Shown: positions 7,281 to 15,670 of the stretch, one piece after another
Layout: every line of letters starts with the position of its first letter
Numbering within the stretch: the first letter of the stretch is position 1
Source of the DNA: Aurantiacibacter suaedae
Lineage (GTDB): Bacteria > Pseudomonadota > Alphaproteobacteria > Sphingomonadales > Sphingomonadaceae
Assembly (NCBI RefSeq): GCF_005434915.1
Contig: NZ_SKCG01000001.1
Span: forward strand, 372,001 to 436,000
Direction of reading: 5' to 3'
Length of the DNA stretch: 64,000 bases
Notes under the pieces: generated by a model
Databases searched by the model: none
Seen by the model: the letters and a program-made list of their open reading frames with translations, nothing else
What the model was told of the DNA's origin: nothing
Program-made: the position numbers and the translations under genes

Positions 7281-9815
7281 ATGACTGACGATCATACCAT
7301 GGACGACGGCTCCACCAGCCTTCGCATCCGCCGCAATGCCGGCGCCGCCTTCGGCCGGATCGGCGAGATTTGGCGTGCAAACCTATTGGTCCGCCTTGCA
7401 GGCTACGCGCTGTTGGTGGGGCTGCTGATGGCCGCCGCCTTTTGGGCAGTGCTGGTGCGCGATCTGCCCGATGCCGAGAGCCTGCTCGACTATCGCCCGA
7501 ACCTGCCCACCGTGGTGCGCGGCATGGATGGCGAGATCGTCGCCCGGTACGAGCGCGAGCGGCGCGTGGAGCTGCAGTTCAAAGATCTGCCCACGCAGCT
7601 CATCAACGCCTATACCTCAGCCGAGGACGAGACCTTCTGGAGCCATGGCGGCATCGACGCTGGCGGCTTCCTCAACGCGGTGATGGATTATATCTCGAAG
7701 CTCGGCTCGGGCGAGCGTGCGGTCGGCGGGTCGACCATCACGCAGCAGGTGGCCAAGAACATCCTCGTGGGCAACGAATATTCGGTCACCCGCAAGCTGA
7801 AGGAAATGATTCTCGCCACGCGCGTCGAAAGCGTGCTTTCGAAGCGCGAGATCATCACCTTGTACCTCAACGAAATCCCGCTGGGGCGGCGTTCGTTCGG
7901 GGTGCAGGCCGCAGCGCGCGCCTATTTCGATAAGGATGTCGACGATCTCGAACTCCACGAGATGGCCTTTCTCGCGATTCTGCCGCGCGCGCCGGAAGTC
8001 TATAGCCGGGCGAAGAACTACGAGACCGCGCGTGCGCGCCGCAACTGGGTGCTCCAGCAGATGGAGGACAACGGGCATATCACCAGTGCCCAGATGGAAG
8101 CCGCGCAGGCCAAGCCGCTCGGGATCGTCAACAATCCCGGCAGCAACGAAACCGCCGATGCAGGCTATTTCCTCGAAGAAGTGCGACGCGAGCTGATCGA
8201 CCGCTATGGCGAAGAGGCCGAGGATGGGCCCAACAGCGTCTATGGCGGTGGACTGTGGGTGCGCACCTCGCTCGACGTGGAGATGCAGGATGCCGCGCGC
8301 GACGCGCTGCGCAACGCGATCCTGCGCTATGACAACAACCGTCCCTGGAAAAAGCCGATTGCCACGGTCAACCCGGGCGATGGCGACATGAAGAGCCAGC
8401 TGCGCAGCTCCTACATCGGCATCAACTATCGCGACTGGCGGATCGCCGTGGTGCTCAGCCGGTCTGGCGGCGCGGGCAGGGTCGGCTTTGCCGACGGCGA
8501 CGAAGGATCGTTGGCAGGATCGCTGCCCGATGCGCTTAAGACGGGTGACATCATCGCTGTTTCGCCTGAGGGGAATGGCTGGCGAGTGCGCGGTATTCCC
8601 GAGGTCTCGGGCGGCTTCGTCGCCATGAGCCCGACCACGGGCAGGGTGATGGCAATGCAGGGCGGCTTCGATTCGCGGCTCGGCGCTTTCAACCGCGCTA
8701 CGCAGGCGCTGCGTCAGCCGGGATCGACCATCAAGCCGTTCGTTTACGCCACCGGGCTCGACAACGGGATGACCCCCGCCACGCTTATTCCCGACCGGCA
8801 GTATTGCTATTATCAGGGCGCAAATCTGGGCGAGAAATGCTTTACCAACTTCGGCGGCTCGCGCGGCGGTGGGGAATACCCGATGCGCTACGGGCTGGAG
8901 CAGTCGAAGAACCTGATGACCGTCCACATCGCGATGGATTCGGGGATGGAGAACGTCATCAAGACGTTCGAAAACGTCGGCATCGCCGACAAGGACCAGT
9001 ACGAACCCTATCCGGCCTTCGCGCTCGGCGCAGGCGATACCACGGTGCTGAAGATGGTCGCCGCCTATTCGATGATGGTGAACCACGGCAAGCTGATCCA
9101 GCCCTCGCTGATCGACTACGTGCAGGATCGCAATGGCAAGGTCATCTGGCGCTCCGACGAGCGGGCCTGCAACGGCTGCAACATGGATGAGTGGGACGGC
9201 AAGCCCATGCCCCGGTTCGAGCGCATGGGGGCGCAGCGGATGGATCCGCGCACCGCGTTCCAGATCGTGCATATGCTCGAAGGCGTGGTCCAGCGCGGCA
9301 CCGCAACCCGGCTGAAGGTTCTCGACATGCCGCTGTTCGGCAAAACCGGCACCAGCTCCGGCCCGACCAACGCCTGGTTCGTGGGCGGCTCGCCCGACAT
9401 CGTGGCGGGAACCTATCTCGGCTTCGACCAGCAGTCACGCACGCTCGGCGGTTATGTTCAGGGTGGCAACACGGCCGCGCCGATCTTCGTCGATTTCGCC
9501 AAGGCGACGCGTGAACGCTGGTCCGAACGGCCCTTCATCGCTCCCGATGGGGTGCGAATGGTACGGATCGACCGGCGCAGCGGACGCCGCGTGTTCGATG
9601 GCTGGCCGGCGCAAACCGCCGATGCCGTGATCTGGGAAGCGTTCAAGCCCGATACCGAGCCGCGTCGCCGCGGGCGCGATGGCGATACCATTGCCGCAAT
9701 GCGTGACCTCATCCTCGCCCAATTGCGCCGCCGCGAGCAGGGCGACCGCAACCAGGGTGGAGAATCCGAGGGTGTGCCGAGCAACTTTGCCGAGGATCAG
9801 GGTGGCATCTATTAA
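7281..9815 (+). CDS. mrcA: Penicillin-binding protein 1A (glycosyltransferase/transpeptidase)
   Basis: An 844-residue class A PBP. A single N-terminal membrane segment (about residues 36-57, YALLVGLLMAAAFWAVLV) precedes the GT51 domain with EDETFWSHGGID (catalytic Glu about 115) and GGSTITQQVAKN. The transpeptidase has SxxK in RQPGSTIKPF (about 480), SKN in EQSKNLMT, and KTGTS about 687. The region between carries an OB-like insertion, as in PBP1A of Gram-negatives. It polymerises and cross-links peptidoglycan at the outer face of the inner membrane. It follows the amidase on the same strand. Confidence 0.95.
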   Translation: MTDDHTMDDGSTSLRIRRNAGAAFGRIGEIWRANLLVRLAGYALLVGLLMAAAFWAVLVRDLPDAESLLDYRPNLPTVVRGMDGEIVARYERERRVELQFKDLPTQLINAYTSAEDETFWSHGGIDAGGFLNAVMDYISKLGSGERAVGGSTITQQVAKNILVGNEYSVTRKLKEMILATRVESVLSKREIITLYLNEIPLGRRSFGVQAAARAYFDKDVDDLELHEMAFLAILPRAPEVYSRAKNYETARARRNWVLQQMEDNGHITSAQMEAAQAKPLGIVNNPGSNETADAGYFLEEVRRELIDRYGEEAEDGPNSVYGGGLWVRTSLDVEMQDAARDALRNAILRYDNNRPWKKPIATVNPGDGDMKSQLRSSYIGINYRDWRIAVVLSRSGGAGRVGFADGDEGSLAGSLPDALKTGDIIAVSPEGNGWRVRGIPEVSGGFVAMSPTTGRVMAMQGGFDSRLGAFNRATQALRQPGSTIKPFVYATGLDNGMTPATLIPDRQYCYYQGANLGEKCFTNFGGSRGGGEYPMRYGLEQSKNLMTVHIAMDSGMENVIKTFENVGIADKDQYEPYPAFALGAGDTTVLKMVAAYSMMVNHGKLIQPSLIDYVQDRNGKVIWRSDERACNGCNMDEWDGKPMPRFERMGAQRMDPRTAFQIVHMLEGVVQRGTATRLKVLDMPLFGKTGTSSGPTNAWFVGGSPDIVAGTYLGFDQQSRTLGGYVQGGNTAAPIFVDFAKATRERWSERPFIAPDGVRMVRIDRRSGRRVFDGWPAQTADAVIWEAFKPDTEPRRRGRDGDTIAAMRDLILAQLRRREQGDRNQGGESEGVPSNFAEDQGGIY

Positions 9816-9905
9816 CGCACTGCCCGCGTTCACATGTCCTCAGCCCTTTCCCTTAGCGCCCGGCTGCGCTAGTCGGCGCGCTTTGTTTTAGCGGAGACCA
9901 ATGCC

Positions 9906-11033
9906 ATGCGTGCCGAAGGGCAGGCCCATATCGACCGGATCGAAGCCGCGCTGGCGCTGGTCCGGAAATCGCTCGACTGGGACGCCGCGCTGCGTCGGCT
10001 CGACGAGCTGGAAGCGCGCGTGCAGGACCCGGACCTGTGGAACGATCCCAAGCACGCGCAGGCTGTCAGCCGCGAGCACAAGAACCTCAAGGACGCGGTA
10101 GAGACCGTGAACGAGATCGCTTCGGAAATGTCCGATGCGGTCGAGTTCATCGAGATGGGCGAGGCCGAGGGTGATGACGAAGTGGTGGCCGATGGCATGG
10201 CAACGCTCGCCTCGCTGGCCGAACGAGCCGACCGCGACAAGGTGAAGGCGCTGCTTTCGGGCGAGGCCGATGGCAACGACACTTACATCGAAATTCACTC
10301 GGGCGCAGGCGGCACCGAAAGCTGCGACTGGGCCGAGATGCTGTTCCGCATGTACTATCGCTGGGCCGAGAAGCGTGGCTTCAAGGTCGAGGTGGTGGAA
10401 TATCAGGCGGGCGACCAGGCCGGGATCAAGTCGGCCACGCTGCTGATCAAGGGCGAAAACGCCTATGGCTATGCCAAGACCGAGAGCGGCGTTCACCGCC
10501 TTGTCCGCATCAGCCCCTATGACAGCTCAGCGCGGCGGCACACCAGCTTCTCCAGCGCATGGGTCTATCCGGTGATCGACGACAACATCGAGATCACCGT
10601 CAACGATTCGGACCTCAAGGTCGACACCTACCGCGCCTCGGGCTCGGGTGGTCAGCACGTGAATACGACCGATTCCGCGGTCCGCATCACGCATATTCCC
10701 TCGGGAATCGTGGTCGCCTGCCAGTCCGATCGCAACCAGCTGAAAAACCGTGTGACGGCAATGAATATGCTGAAGGCCCGCCTTTACGAGCGCGAAATGG
10801 CCGAGCGTGAGGCTGCCGCGGCAAGCGAATACGAGGAAAAGACCGAGATCGGATGGGGCCGCCAGATTCGCTCCTACGTTCTGCAACCATACCAGATGGT
10901 GAAGGACTTGCGCACCGGCGTCACCAGCCCGACGCCCGACGATGTTCTCGACGGCGACATCGACGCGTTCATCGCGGCCGCGCTCGCGCTCAAGGTGACG
11001 GGCGAGGCGGTCGAAGTGGACGACGTCGACTAG
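9906..11033 (+). CDS. prfB: Peptide chain release factor 2
   Basis: A 375-residue class I release factor reading UGA/UAA stops. The hydrolysis motif GGQ is at about residues 248-250 in GSGGQHVNTTDSAVR. The codon-recognition tripeptide position reads SPY (about 202-204, RISPYDSSARRHTSF) in place of the SPF of E. coli. The frame is continuous from ATG 9906, so there is no in-frame UGA and no programmed +1 frameshift of the E. coli type. A second ATG at 9901 is out of frame. The gene follows PBP1A by 90 bases. Confidence 0.95.
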   Translation: MRAEGQAHIDRIEAALALVRKSLDWDAALRRLDELEARVQDPDLWNDPKHAQAVSREHKNLKDAVETVNEIASEMSDAVEFIEMGEAEGDDEVVADGMATLASLAERADRDKVKALLSGEADGNDTYIEIHSGAGGTESCDWAEMLFRMYYRWAEKRGFKVEVVEYQAGDQAGIKSATLLIKGENAYGYAKTESGVHRLVRISPYDSSARRHTSFSSAWVYPVIDDNIEITVNDSDLKVDTYRASGSGGQHVNTTDSAVRITHIPSGIVVACQSDRNQLKNRVTAMNMLKARLYEREMAEREAAAASEYEEKTEIGWGRQIRSYVLQPYQMVKDLRTGVTSPTPDDVLDGDIDAFIAAALALKVTGEAVEVDDVD

Positions 11034-11095
11034 GGTCACGCGCAATGGCGGGACATTCAGATTGCGAATTTTGCCTTCCGCGTTCCGGCGGAGTA

Positions 11096-11848
11096 ATGGC
11101 GCCTGCCATGGTTGGCCTGCGCTCTCTGATTGCCCTTGCCGCATTTGCGTTGCTGGCGGCCTGCCAGCAACCGGATGGCGATAACGCGCCCGGCACGCAG
11201 GAATTTCCCAAAGCCGACCGGCCCGTTTCCGCAGGCGGGGCCACCGCTTTTTCGAATGAAGAGGCGCGCGACCGGCGTCAGGAAGCCGAAACGGTGATGG
11301 ATCTTGCAGGGATAGAGCCGGGCATGAGCGTGGCCGATGTGGGCGCGGGCGAGGGCTACTACACCGTACGCCTTGCCGCCCGCGTGGGCGAGACAGGGCG
11401 CGTATTGGCCAGCGATATCAACGAGGATGCGCTGCGCCGCCTCGGCAGCCGTGTCGAGCGCGACCGGCTCGATAACGTTTCGATCAAGCCGGGCCTGCCC
11501 GACGATCCGCGCCTGCCGGAAAACAGCTTCGACCGTATCCTGCTCGTCCACATGTATCACGAGGTGGAAGAGCCCTATGCCTTCCTCTGGCATCTGCGCC
11601 CGTCGCTGCGGGAAAAGGGCCATGTGGTGGTGGTCGATGTCGATCGGCCCATCGGCGAACATGGGATCGGTCCGCAATTGCTGTTTTGCGAATTTGCCCG
11701 CGTCGGCTATCGGCTGACCGAGTTTGTCCGCAAGCCGGAAATAGCCGGCTATTACGCCGAGTTCGAAGCGGTCGGCGAGCGACCCGAACCGGGCGCGATA
11801 GAGCCATGTGTTCAGGCCGACGCGAAAGATAGTTCCGCTACCGGTTGA
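11096..11848 (+). CDS. Lipoprotein with class I SAM-methyltransferase-like domain
   Basis: About 250 residues. The N-terminus MAPAMVGLRSLIALAAFALL ends in the lipobox LAAC, predicting a lipid-anchored exported protein. The body is a Rossmann-type methyltransferase domain: VADVGAGEGYYTVRLA (motif I), VLASDINEDAL, FDRILLVHMYHEVEEP (motif IV) and HVVVVDVDRP. Starts at 11096 and 11108 both give the same lipobox; GGCGGAG at 11087-11093 is nearer 11096 than ideal. S-adenosylmethionine is not normally available outside the cytoplasm, so either the domain has another role or the protein is not exported. Substrate unknown. It lies 60 bases after prfB. Confidence 0.7.
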   Translation: MAPAMVGLRSLIALAAFALLAACQQPDGDNAPGTQEFPKADRPVSAGGATAFSNEEARDRRQEAETVMDLAGIEPGMSVADVGAGEGYYTVRLAARVGETGRVLASDINEDALRRLGSRVERDRLDNVSIKPGLPDDPRLPENSFDRILLVHMYHEVEEPYAFLWHLRPSLREKGHVVVVDVDRPIGEHGIGPQLLFCEFARVGYRLTEFVRKPEIAGYYAEFEAVGERPEPGAIEPCVQADAKDSSATG

Positions 11849-11872
11849 GCGGTGGCGGCACAGGGGAAGTCA

Positions 11873-13279
11873 ATGACGTTCAAAGGTTTGAAGCCGATTA
11901 TGTATGGTGGCCGCGAGGTGTGGCCACTGGTGGAAGGTGGCAAGGGTGTGTCCGCCACCAACCACGCCAGCTCCGGGGCCTGGGCCGCGGCTGGCGGCAT
12001 CGGCACGGTCAGCGCGGTCAATGCGGATAGTTATGATGCCGAGGGCAAGATCGTGCCCCAGGTCTATAATCAAATGACCCGCAAGGAACGCCATGAACAG
12101 CTGATCCGCTATGCCATCGATGGCGGCGTGGAGCAGGTGAAGCGCGCCCATGATATTGCTGGCGGCAACGGCGCGATCAACATCAACGTGCTGTGGGAAA
12201 TGGGCGGCGCTCAGCCCGTGCTCGAAGGCATTCTGGAGCGTACCAAGGGCCTCGTCACCGGTGTGACCTGCGGCGCGGGTATGCCCTATCGCCTGTCCGA
12301 GATCGCGCAGCGGTATAACGTCCACTATCTGCCCATCGTCAGCTCGGGCCGCGCTTTCCGGGCGCTGTGGAAGAGGGCCTATCACAAGGTTTCGCACCTG
12401 CTCGCGGCGGTCGTCTATGAAGACCCGTGGCTGGCGGGTGGCCACAACGGTCTCTCCAACGCCGAAGATCCGAAGAAGCCGCAAGATCCCTATCCCCGCG
12501 TGGCCGAGCTGCGCGCGATGATGCGCAAGGAAGGCGTGCCTGAAAGCGTGCCGATCGTGATGGCTGGCGGCGTGTGGTATCTGCGCGAGTGGAACGACTG
12601 GATCGACAACGACGAGCTTGGCCCGATCGCATTCCAGTTCGGCACGCGCCCGCTGCTGACCGAGGAAAGCCCGATCCCGGAAGGATGGAAAAACGCGCTG
12701 CGCACGATCCAGCCCGGCGATGTCGAGCTGCACCGCTTCAGCCCCACCGGCTTCTATTCGAGCGCGGTGCGCAACCCGTTCCTGCTTGACCTGATGGCCC
12801 GCTCGGAGCGGCAAATTCCTTACAGCCGCGTCTCGGCGGGCGAGCATACCGTGCAGCTTGACGTTGGCGTGAAGGGCAAGAACTTCTGGGTCACCCCCAA
12901 GGATCTGGACCGTGCGCGCGGCTGGGCCGCCGAGGGTTATACCACCGCACTCAAGACGCCTGACGACACTGTCGTTTTCGTCACCCCCGAAAGCCGCGAG
13001 ACCATCCGCAAGGACCAGGCCGACTGCATGGGCTGCCTGTCGCACTGCGGCTTTTCGAGCTGGAAGGACCACGACGATTACACCACCGGCCGCCTTGCCG
13101 ATCCGCGCAGCTTCTGCATCCAGAAGACCTTGCAGGAAATCGCTCATGGCGCTCCGGTGGAAGAGAACCTGATGTTCGCCGGCCACGCGGCCTATCGCTT
13201 TGCGCAAGACCCGTTCTATTCGAACAACTTCACCCCCACGGTGAAGCAGCTGGTCGACCGCATCCTGACCGGGGACTGA
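11873..13279 (+). CDS. Nitronate monooxygenase-like flavin oxidoreductase with C-terminal cysteine cluster
   Basis: A 468-residue NMO/2-nitropropane-dioxygenase-fold protein, FMN dependent by family. Visible are WLAGGHNG (FMN/phosphate loop), VMAGGVWYL and FQFGTRPLLTEES, all typical of the family TIM barrel. The C-terminal 130 residues are extra: they hold CMGCLSHC (C385, C388, C392) and a further Cys in RSFCIQKTL, about residue 415, a layout that recalls Fe-S sites. AGGGGAAG at 11862-11869 places the start at ATG 11873, although a GTG at 11852 is also in frame. The natural substrate is unknown. The hydrolase gene follows closely. Confidence 0.75.
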   Translation: MTFKGLKPIMYGGREVWPLVEGGKGVSATNHASSGAWAAAGGIGTVSAVNADSYDAEGKIVPQVYNQMTRKERHEQLIRYAIDGGVEQVKRAHDIAGGNGAININVLWEMGGAQPVLEGILERTKGLVTGVTCGAGMPYRLSEIAQRYNVHYLPIVSSGRAFRALWKRAYHKVSHLLAAVVYEDPWLAGGHNGLSNAEDPKKPQDPYPRVAELRAMMRKEGVPESVPIVMAGGVWYLREWNDWIDNDELGPIAFQFGTRPLLTEESPIPEGWKNALRTIQPGDVELHRFSPTGFYSSAVRNPFLLDLMARSERQIPYSRVSAGEHTVQLDVGVKGKNFWVTPKDLDRARGWAAEGYTTALKTPDDTVVFVTPESRETIRKDQADCMGCLSHCGFSSWKDHDDYTTGRLADPRSFCIQKTLQEIAHGAPVEENLMFAGHAAYRFAQDPFYSNNFTPTVKQLVDRILTGD

Positions 13280-13337
13280 TCTGAGCGGCAAGGCCCATCC
13301 GCCGCCCTTGCGCAATACGTTGCGCGAGGGATTGGCG

Positions 13338-13979
13338 ATGCCCGCCTTGCTCGCCAACCCGTTTCGGCTGCCGCGCAAGGGCAAACGGATCGGGGAGGGC
13401 AGGCCGGTGCTGGTCATCCCCGGCCTCGCCACGGGCGACATTTCCACCCTGCTGATGCGGCGCACCCTGCGCGCCCGCGGCTTTGCGCCGAGCGGATGGC
13501 GGCTCGGGACGAACCAAGGCGCCGACCTTGCCAAGCTGGCCCGACTAGAAGCGCGCATTGCCACATTGCACGATCAGACGGGCTGCAAGGTGGTGGTGAT
13601 CGGGTGGAGCCTTGGCGGGCTCTACGGACGAATCCTCGGCCAGCGCGCGAGCGAGCACATCGCCTCAGTCATCACCGTGGGTAGCCCGTTCTCGGGCGGG
13701 CGGCGCGACAACGCCGGGTGGCGCTACTACGAGCTGATCAACGATCACACCGTCGACAACCCGCCCTTTGCCGAGGACTTCAGCCAGAAACCTCCGGTGC
13801 CGACCGTGGCCATATGGTCGGCCATCGACGGGATCGTCGCCGCGCATTCGTCACGCGGGCGCGACAACGAGAGCGATCTGCGCATCGAGGTGAAGGCCCA
13901 GCACTTCGCTCTTGGAACTTCGCGGCGCTGTATCGAGCAGGTCATCGACGCGATCACGATAGCCGACACGCTCGGCTAA
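13338..13979 (+). CDS. Alpha/beta-hydrolase (esterase/lipase-like)
   Basis: A 213-residue protein with a nucleophile elbow GWSLGG about residue 90, an upstream strand [11 protein letters not shown], an Asp in WSAIDGIV and a His in AQHFALG near the C-terminus, which together can form a Ser-Asp-His triad. The short length and absence of a lid suggest a minimal esterase; the substrate is not identifiable. GAGGG at 13326-13330 is 7 bases before ATG 13338; a TTG at 13308 would add 10 residues. It is probably co-transcribed with the preceding flavoprotein. Confidence 0.7.
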   Translation: MPALLANPFRLPRKGKRIGEGRPVLVIPGLATGDISTLLMRRTLRARGFAPSGWRLGTNQGADLAKLARLEARIATLHDQTGCKVVVIGWSLGGLYGRILGQRASEHIASVITVGSPFSGGRRDNAGWRYYELINDHTVDNPPFAEDFSQKPPVPTVAIWSAIDGIVAAHSSRGRDNESDLRIEVKAQHFALGTSRRCIEQVIDAITIADTLG

Positions 13980-14044
13980 GCTTGCCGCTTGGCGCAACTG
14001 CGGCTAGGGCGCGTGCCAATCTCTTTGAAATCGGAAGCAGACCC

Positions 14045-14608
14045 ATGAAGATCAGCGGCGTGGACATTCGTCCCGGCAATATCATCGAATACGAAAAGGG
14101 CATCTGGAAGGTCGCCAAGATCCAGCATACCCAGCCCGGCAAGGGCGGTGCCTATATGCAGGTCGAGATGAAGAACCTCATCGACGGCCGCAAGACCAAC
14201 GTCCGCTTCCGCAGCGCCGACACGGTCGAAAAGGTGCGTCTGGATACCAAGGACTACCAGTTCCTCTACGAAGACGGCGACATGCTGGTGTTCATGGACA
14301 CCGACACCTTCGAGCAAATCCACCTGCCGAGCGACCTCTTGGGCGATGCCCGCCCGTTCCTGCAGGACGGAATGCAGGTCTCTCTTGAGCTGTGGGAAGA
14401 GCGCCCGATCTCGGTCGAACTGCCAAGCCAGATCGAAGCCACCATCGTCGAGGCCGACGCCGTGGTGAAGGGCCAGACCGCTTCGTCGAGCTACAAGCCT
14501 GCCGTGCTCGACAACGGCGTGCGCATCCTCGTGCCCCCGCACATCGAAAGCGGCACCCGCATCGTGGTCGACGTTTACGAACAGAGCTACGTCGGGAAGG
14601 CTGGCTAA
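14045..14608 (+). CDS. efp: Elongation factor P
   Basis: A 187-residue EF-P, which relieves ribosome stalling at polyproline. It has the normal three-domain length; K33 in the loop TQPGKGGAY is the lysine modified in many bacteria, and the C-terminal signature [13 protein letters not shown] is present. No modification gene (epmA/epmB) is in the window. Start ATG 14045 has an upstream GGAAGCAGA. The next gene begins 6 bases after the stop, so the two are coupled. Confidence 0.96.
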   Translation: MKISGVDIRPGNIIEYEKGIWKVAKIQHTQPGKGGAYMQVEMKNLIDGRKTNVRFRSADTVEKVRLDTKDYQFLYEDGDMLVFMDTDTFEQIHLPSDLLGDARPFLQDGMQVSLELWEERPISVELPSQIEATIVEADAVVKGQTASSSYKPAVLDNGVRILVPPHIESGTRIVVDVYEQSYVGKAG

Positions 14609-14614
14609 ACAGTC

Positions 14615-15436
14615 ATGGCAGCAATCTCAGGCCTCATTCGCGTGATGGAGAAGGCCGCCCGCAAGGCGGGGGCCCGCCTGCGCCGCGACTTCGGCGAAAT
14701 CGAAAACCTGCAGGTCAGCCGCAAGGGCCCGGCCGACTTCGTCTCAAAGGCAGACGAAGCCTCCGAGCGCATCCTGTGGGATGAACTCAAGGTCGCGCGC
14801 CCCGGTTGGGGCTTCCTGCTCGAAGAGGGCGGCGAAATCGAGGCGGAGCCGGGCCAACCGCGTTTCATCATCGACCCGCTCGATGGCACCAGCAACTTCC
14901 TTCACGGCCTGCCGCACTTCGCGATCTCGATCGCGGTGCAGGAGCGCAAGCTCGGCTCGGACGAGTGGGGCGAGGTGACAGCCGGTGTGATCTATCAGCC
15001 GATCACCGACGAGACCTTCTGGGCCGAGAAAACCCGCGGTGCCTGGCTGCAAGATGCGCGGCTGCGCGTTTCAGGTCGCAGGCAGCTCAGCGAGGCGCTG
15101 ATCGCCACCGGCACGCCGTTTCAAGGACACGGAAACTTCTCCGAGTGGACGCGCATCTTCGGCCGCGTTGGCCCGAACGTGGCGGGCATTCGCCGCTATG
15201 GCGCTGCCTCGCTGGATCTCGCCTGGCTCGCGGCTGGCCGGTTCGACGGGTTCTGGGAAAGCGAACTTTCGCCTTGGGACACCGCCGCGGGCTGTCTGCT
15301 GGTGCGCGAAGCGGGCGGGTTCGTCTCCGATTATCGCGGGCGCAGCCTCACCATTTGCGACAAGCAGGTGATTGCCGGCAACGATCAGATGCACTCGCGT
15401 CTCCACAAGTTGGTGACAGAAGCACTCAAGGCATAG
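14615..15436 (+). CDS. suhB: Inositol monophosphatase family protein (SuhB-like)
   Basis: A 273-residue Mg-dependent phosphatase of the IMPase superfamily. The metal ligands are visible in LLEEGGE (about residue 70), DPLDGTSNF (about 88-96) and WDTAAGCLLVREAGG (about 219). Members hydrolyse inositol phosphates, fructose bisphosphate or PAP; E. coli SuhB also joins rRNA antitermination complexes. The specificity here is not decided by sequence. It directly follows efp and precedes the tRNA-Leu gene. Confidence 0.88.
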   Translation: MAAISGLIRVMEKAARKAGARLRRDFGEIENLQVSRKGPADFVSKADEASERILWDELKVARPGWGFLLEEGGEIEAEPGQPRFIIDPLDGTSNFLHGLPHFAISIAVQERKLGSDEWGEVTAGVIYQPITDETFWAEKTRGAWLQDARLRVSGRRQLSEALIATGTPFQGHGNFSEWTRIFGRVGPNVAGIRRYGAASLDLAWLAAGRFDGFWESELSPWDTAAGCLLVREAGGFVSDYRGRSLTICDKQVIAGNDQMHSRLHKLVTEALKA

Positions 15437-15482
15437 CTTGTCAGTTCGCGCGGCGGGCTGTATCGGCCCTTGCGCTAGCGAT

Positions 15483-15567
15483 GCCTCCGTGGCGGAATTG
15501 GTAGACGCGCTCGACTCAAAATCGAGTTTCTTCGGAAGTGCCGGTTCGAGTCCGGCCGGAGGTACCA
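15483..15567 (+). tRNA. tRNA-Leu (anticodon CAA)
   Basis: An 85-nt class II tRNA with a long variable arm. The acceptor GCCTCCG pairs with CGGAGGT (terminal G-U), followed by A and an encoded CCA at 15565-15567. The anticodon loop CTCAAAA sits on a 5-bp stem CTCGA/TCGAG and gives anticodon CAA. The T arm reads GGTTCGAGTCC. Confidence 0.96.
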
Positions 15568-15574
15568 GGCATCG

Positions 15575-15603
15575 AAAGGGGCGCTCACGGCGCCCCTTTT
15601 TTC
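15575..15603 (+). terminator. Rho-independent terminator after tRNA-Leu
   Basis: Stem of AAAGGGGCGC (15575-15584) with GCGCCCCTTT (15590-15599), loop TCACG, then a T-rich run TTTTTTCC. It lies 8 bases behind the tRNA 3' end. Confidence 0.92.
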
Positions 15604-15670
15604 CTTTTCTGTACAGGTTGCTATGATGTCTTTGCTTCACCTGCGCGCAAGGCTGGGATAGAGGGCGCTT

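Noticed and set aside
7617-9272. 551-codon antisense frame in PBP1A
   Set aside because: Shadow frame; PBP1A motifs are intact on the plus strand.
9901-10101. Programmed frameshift in prfB, suggested by a second overlapping ATG at 9901
   Set aside because: The prfB frame is complete from ATG 9906 with no in-frame TGA; the 9901 frame is a shadow.
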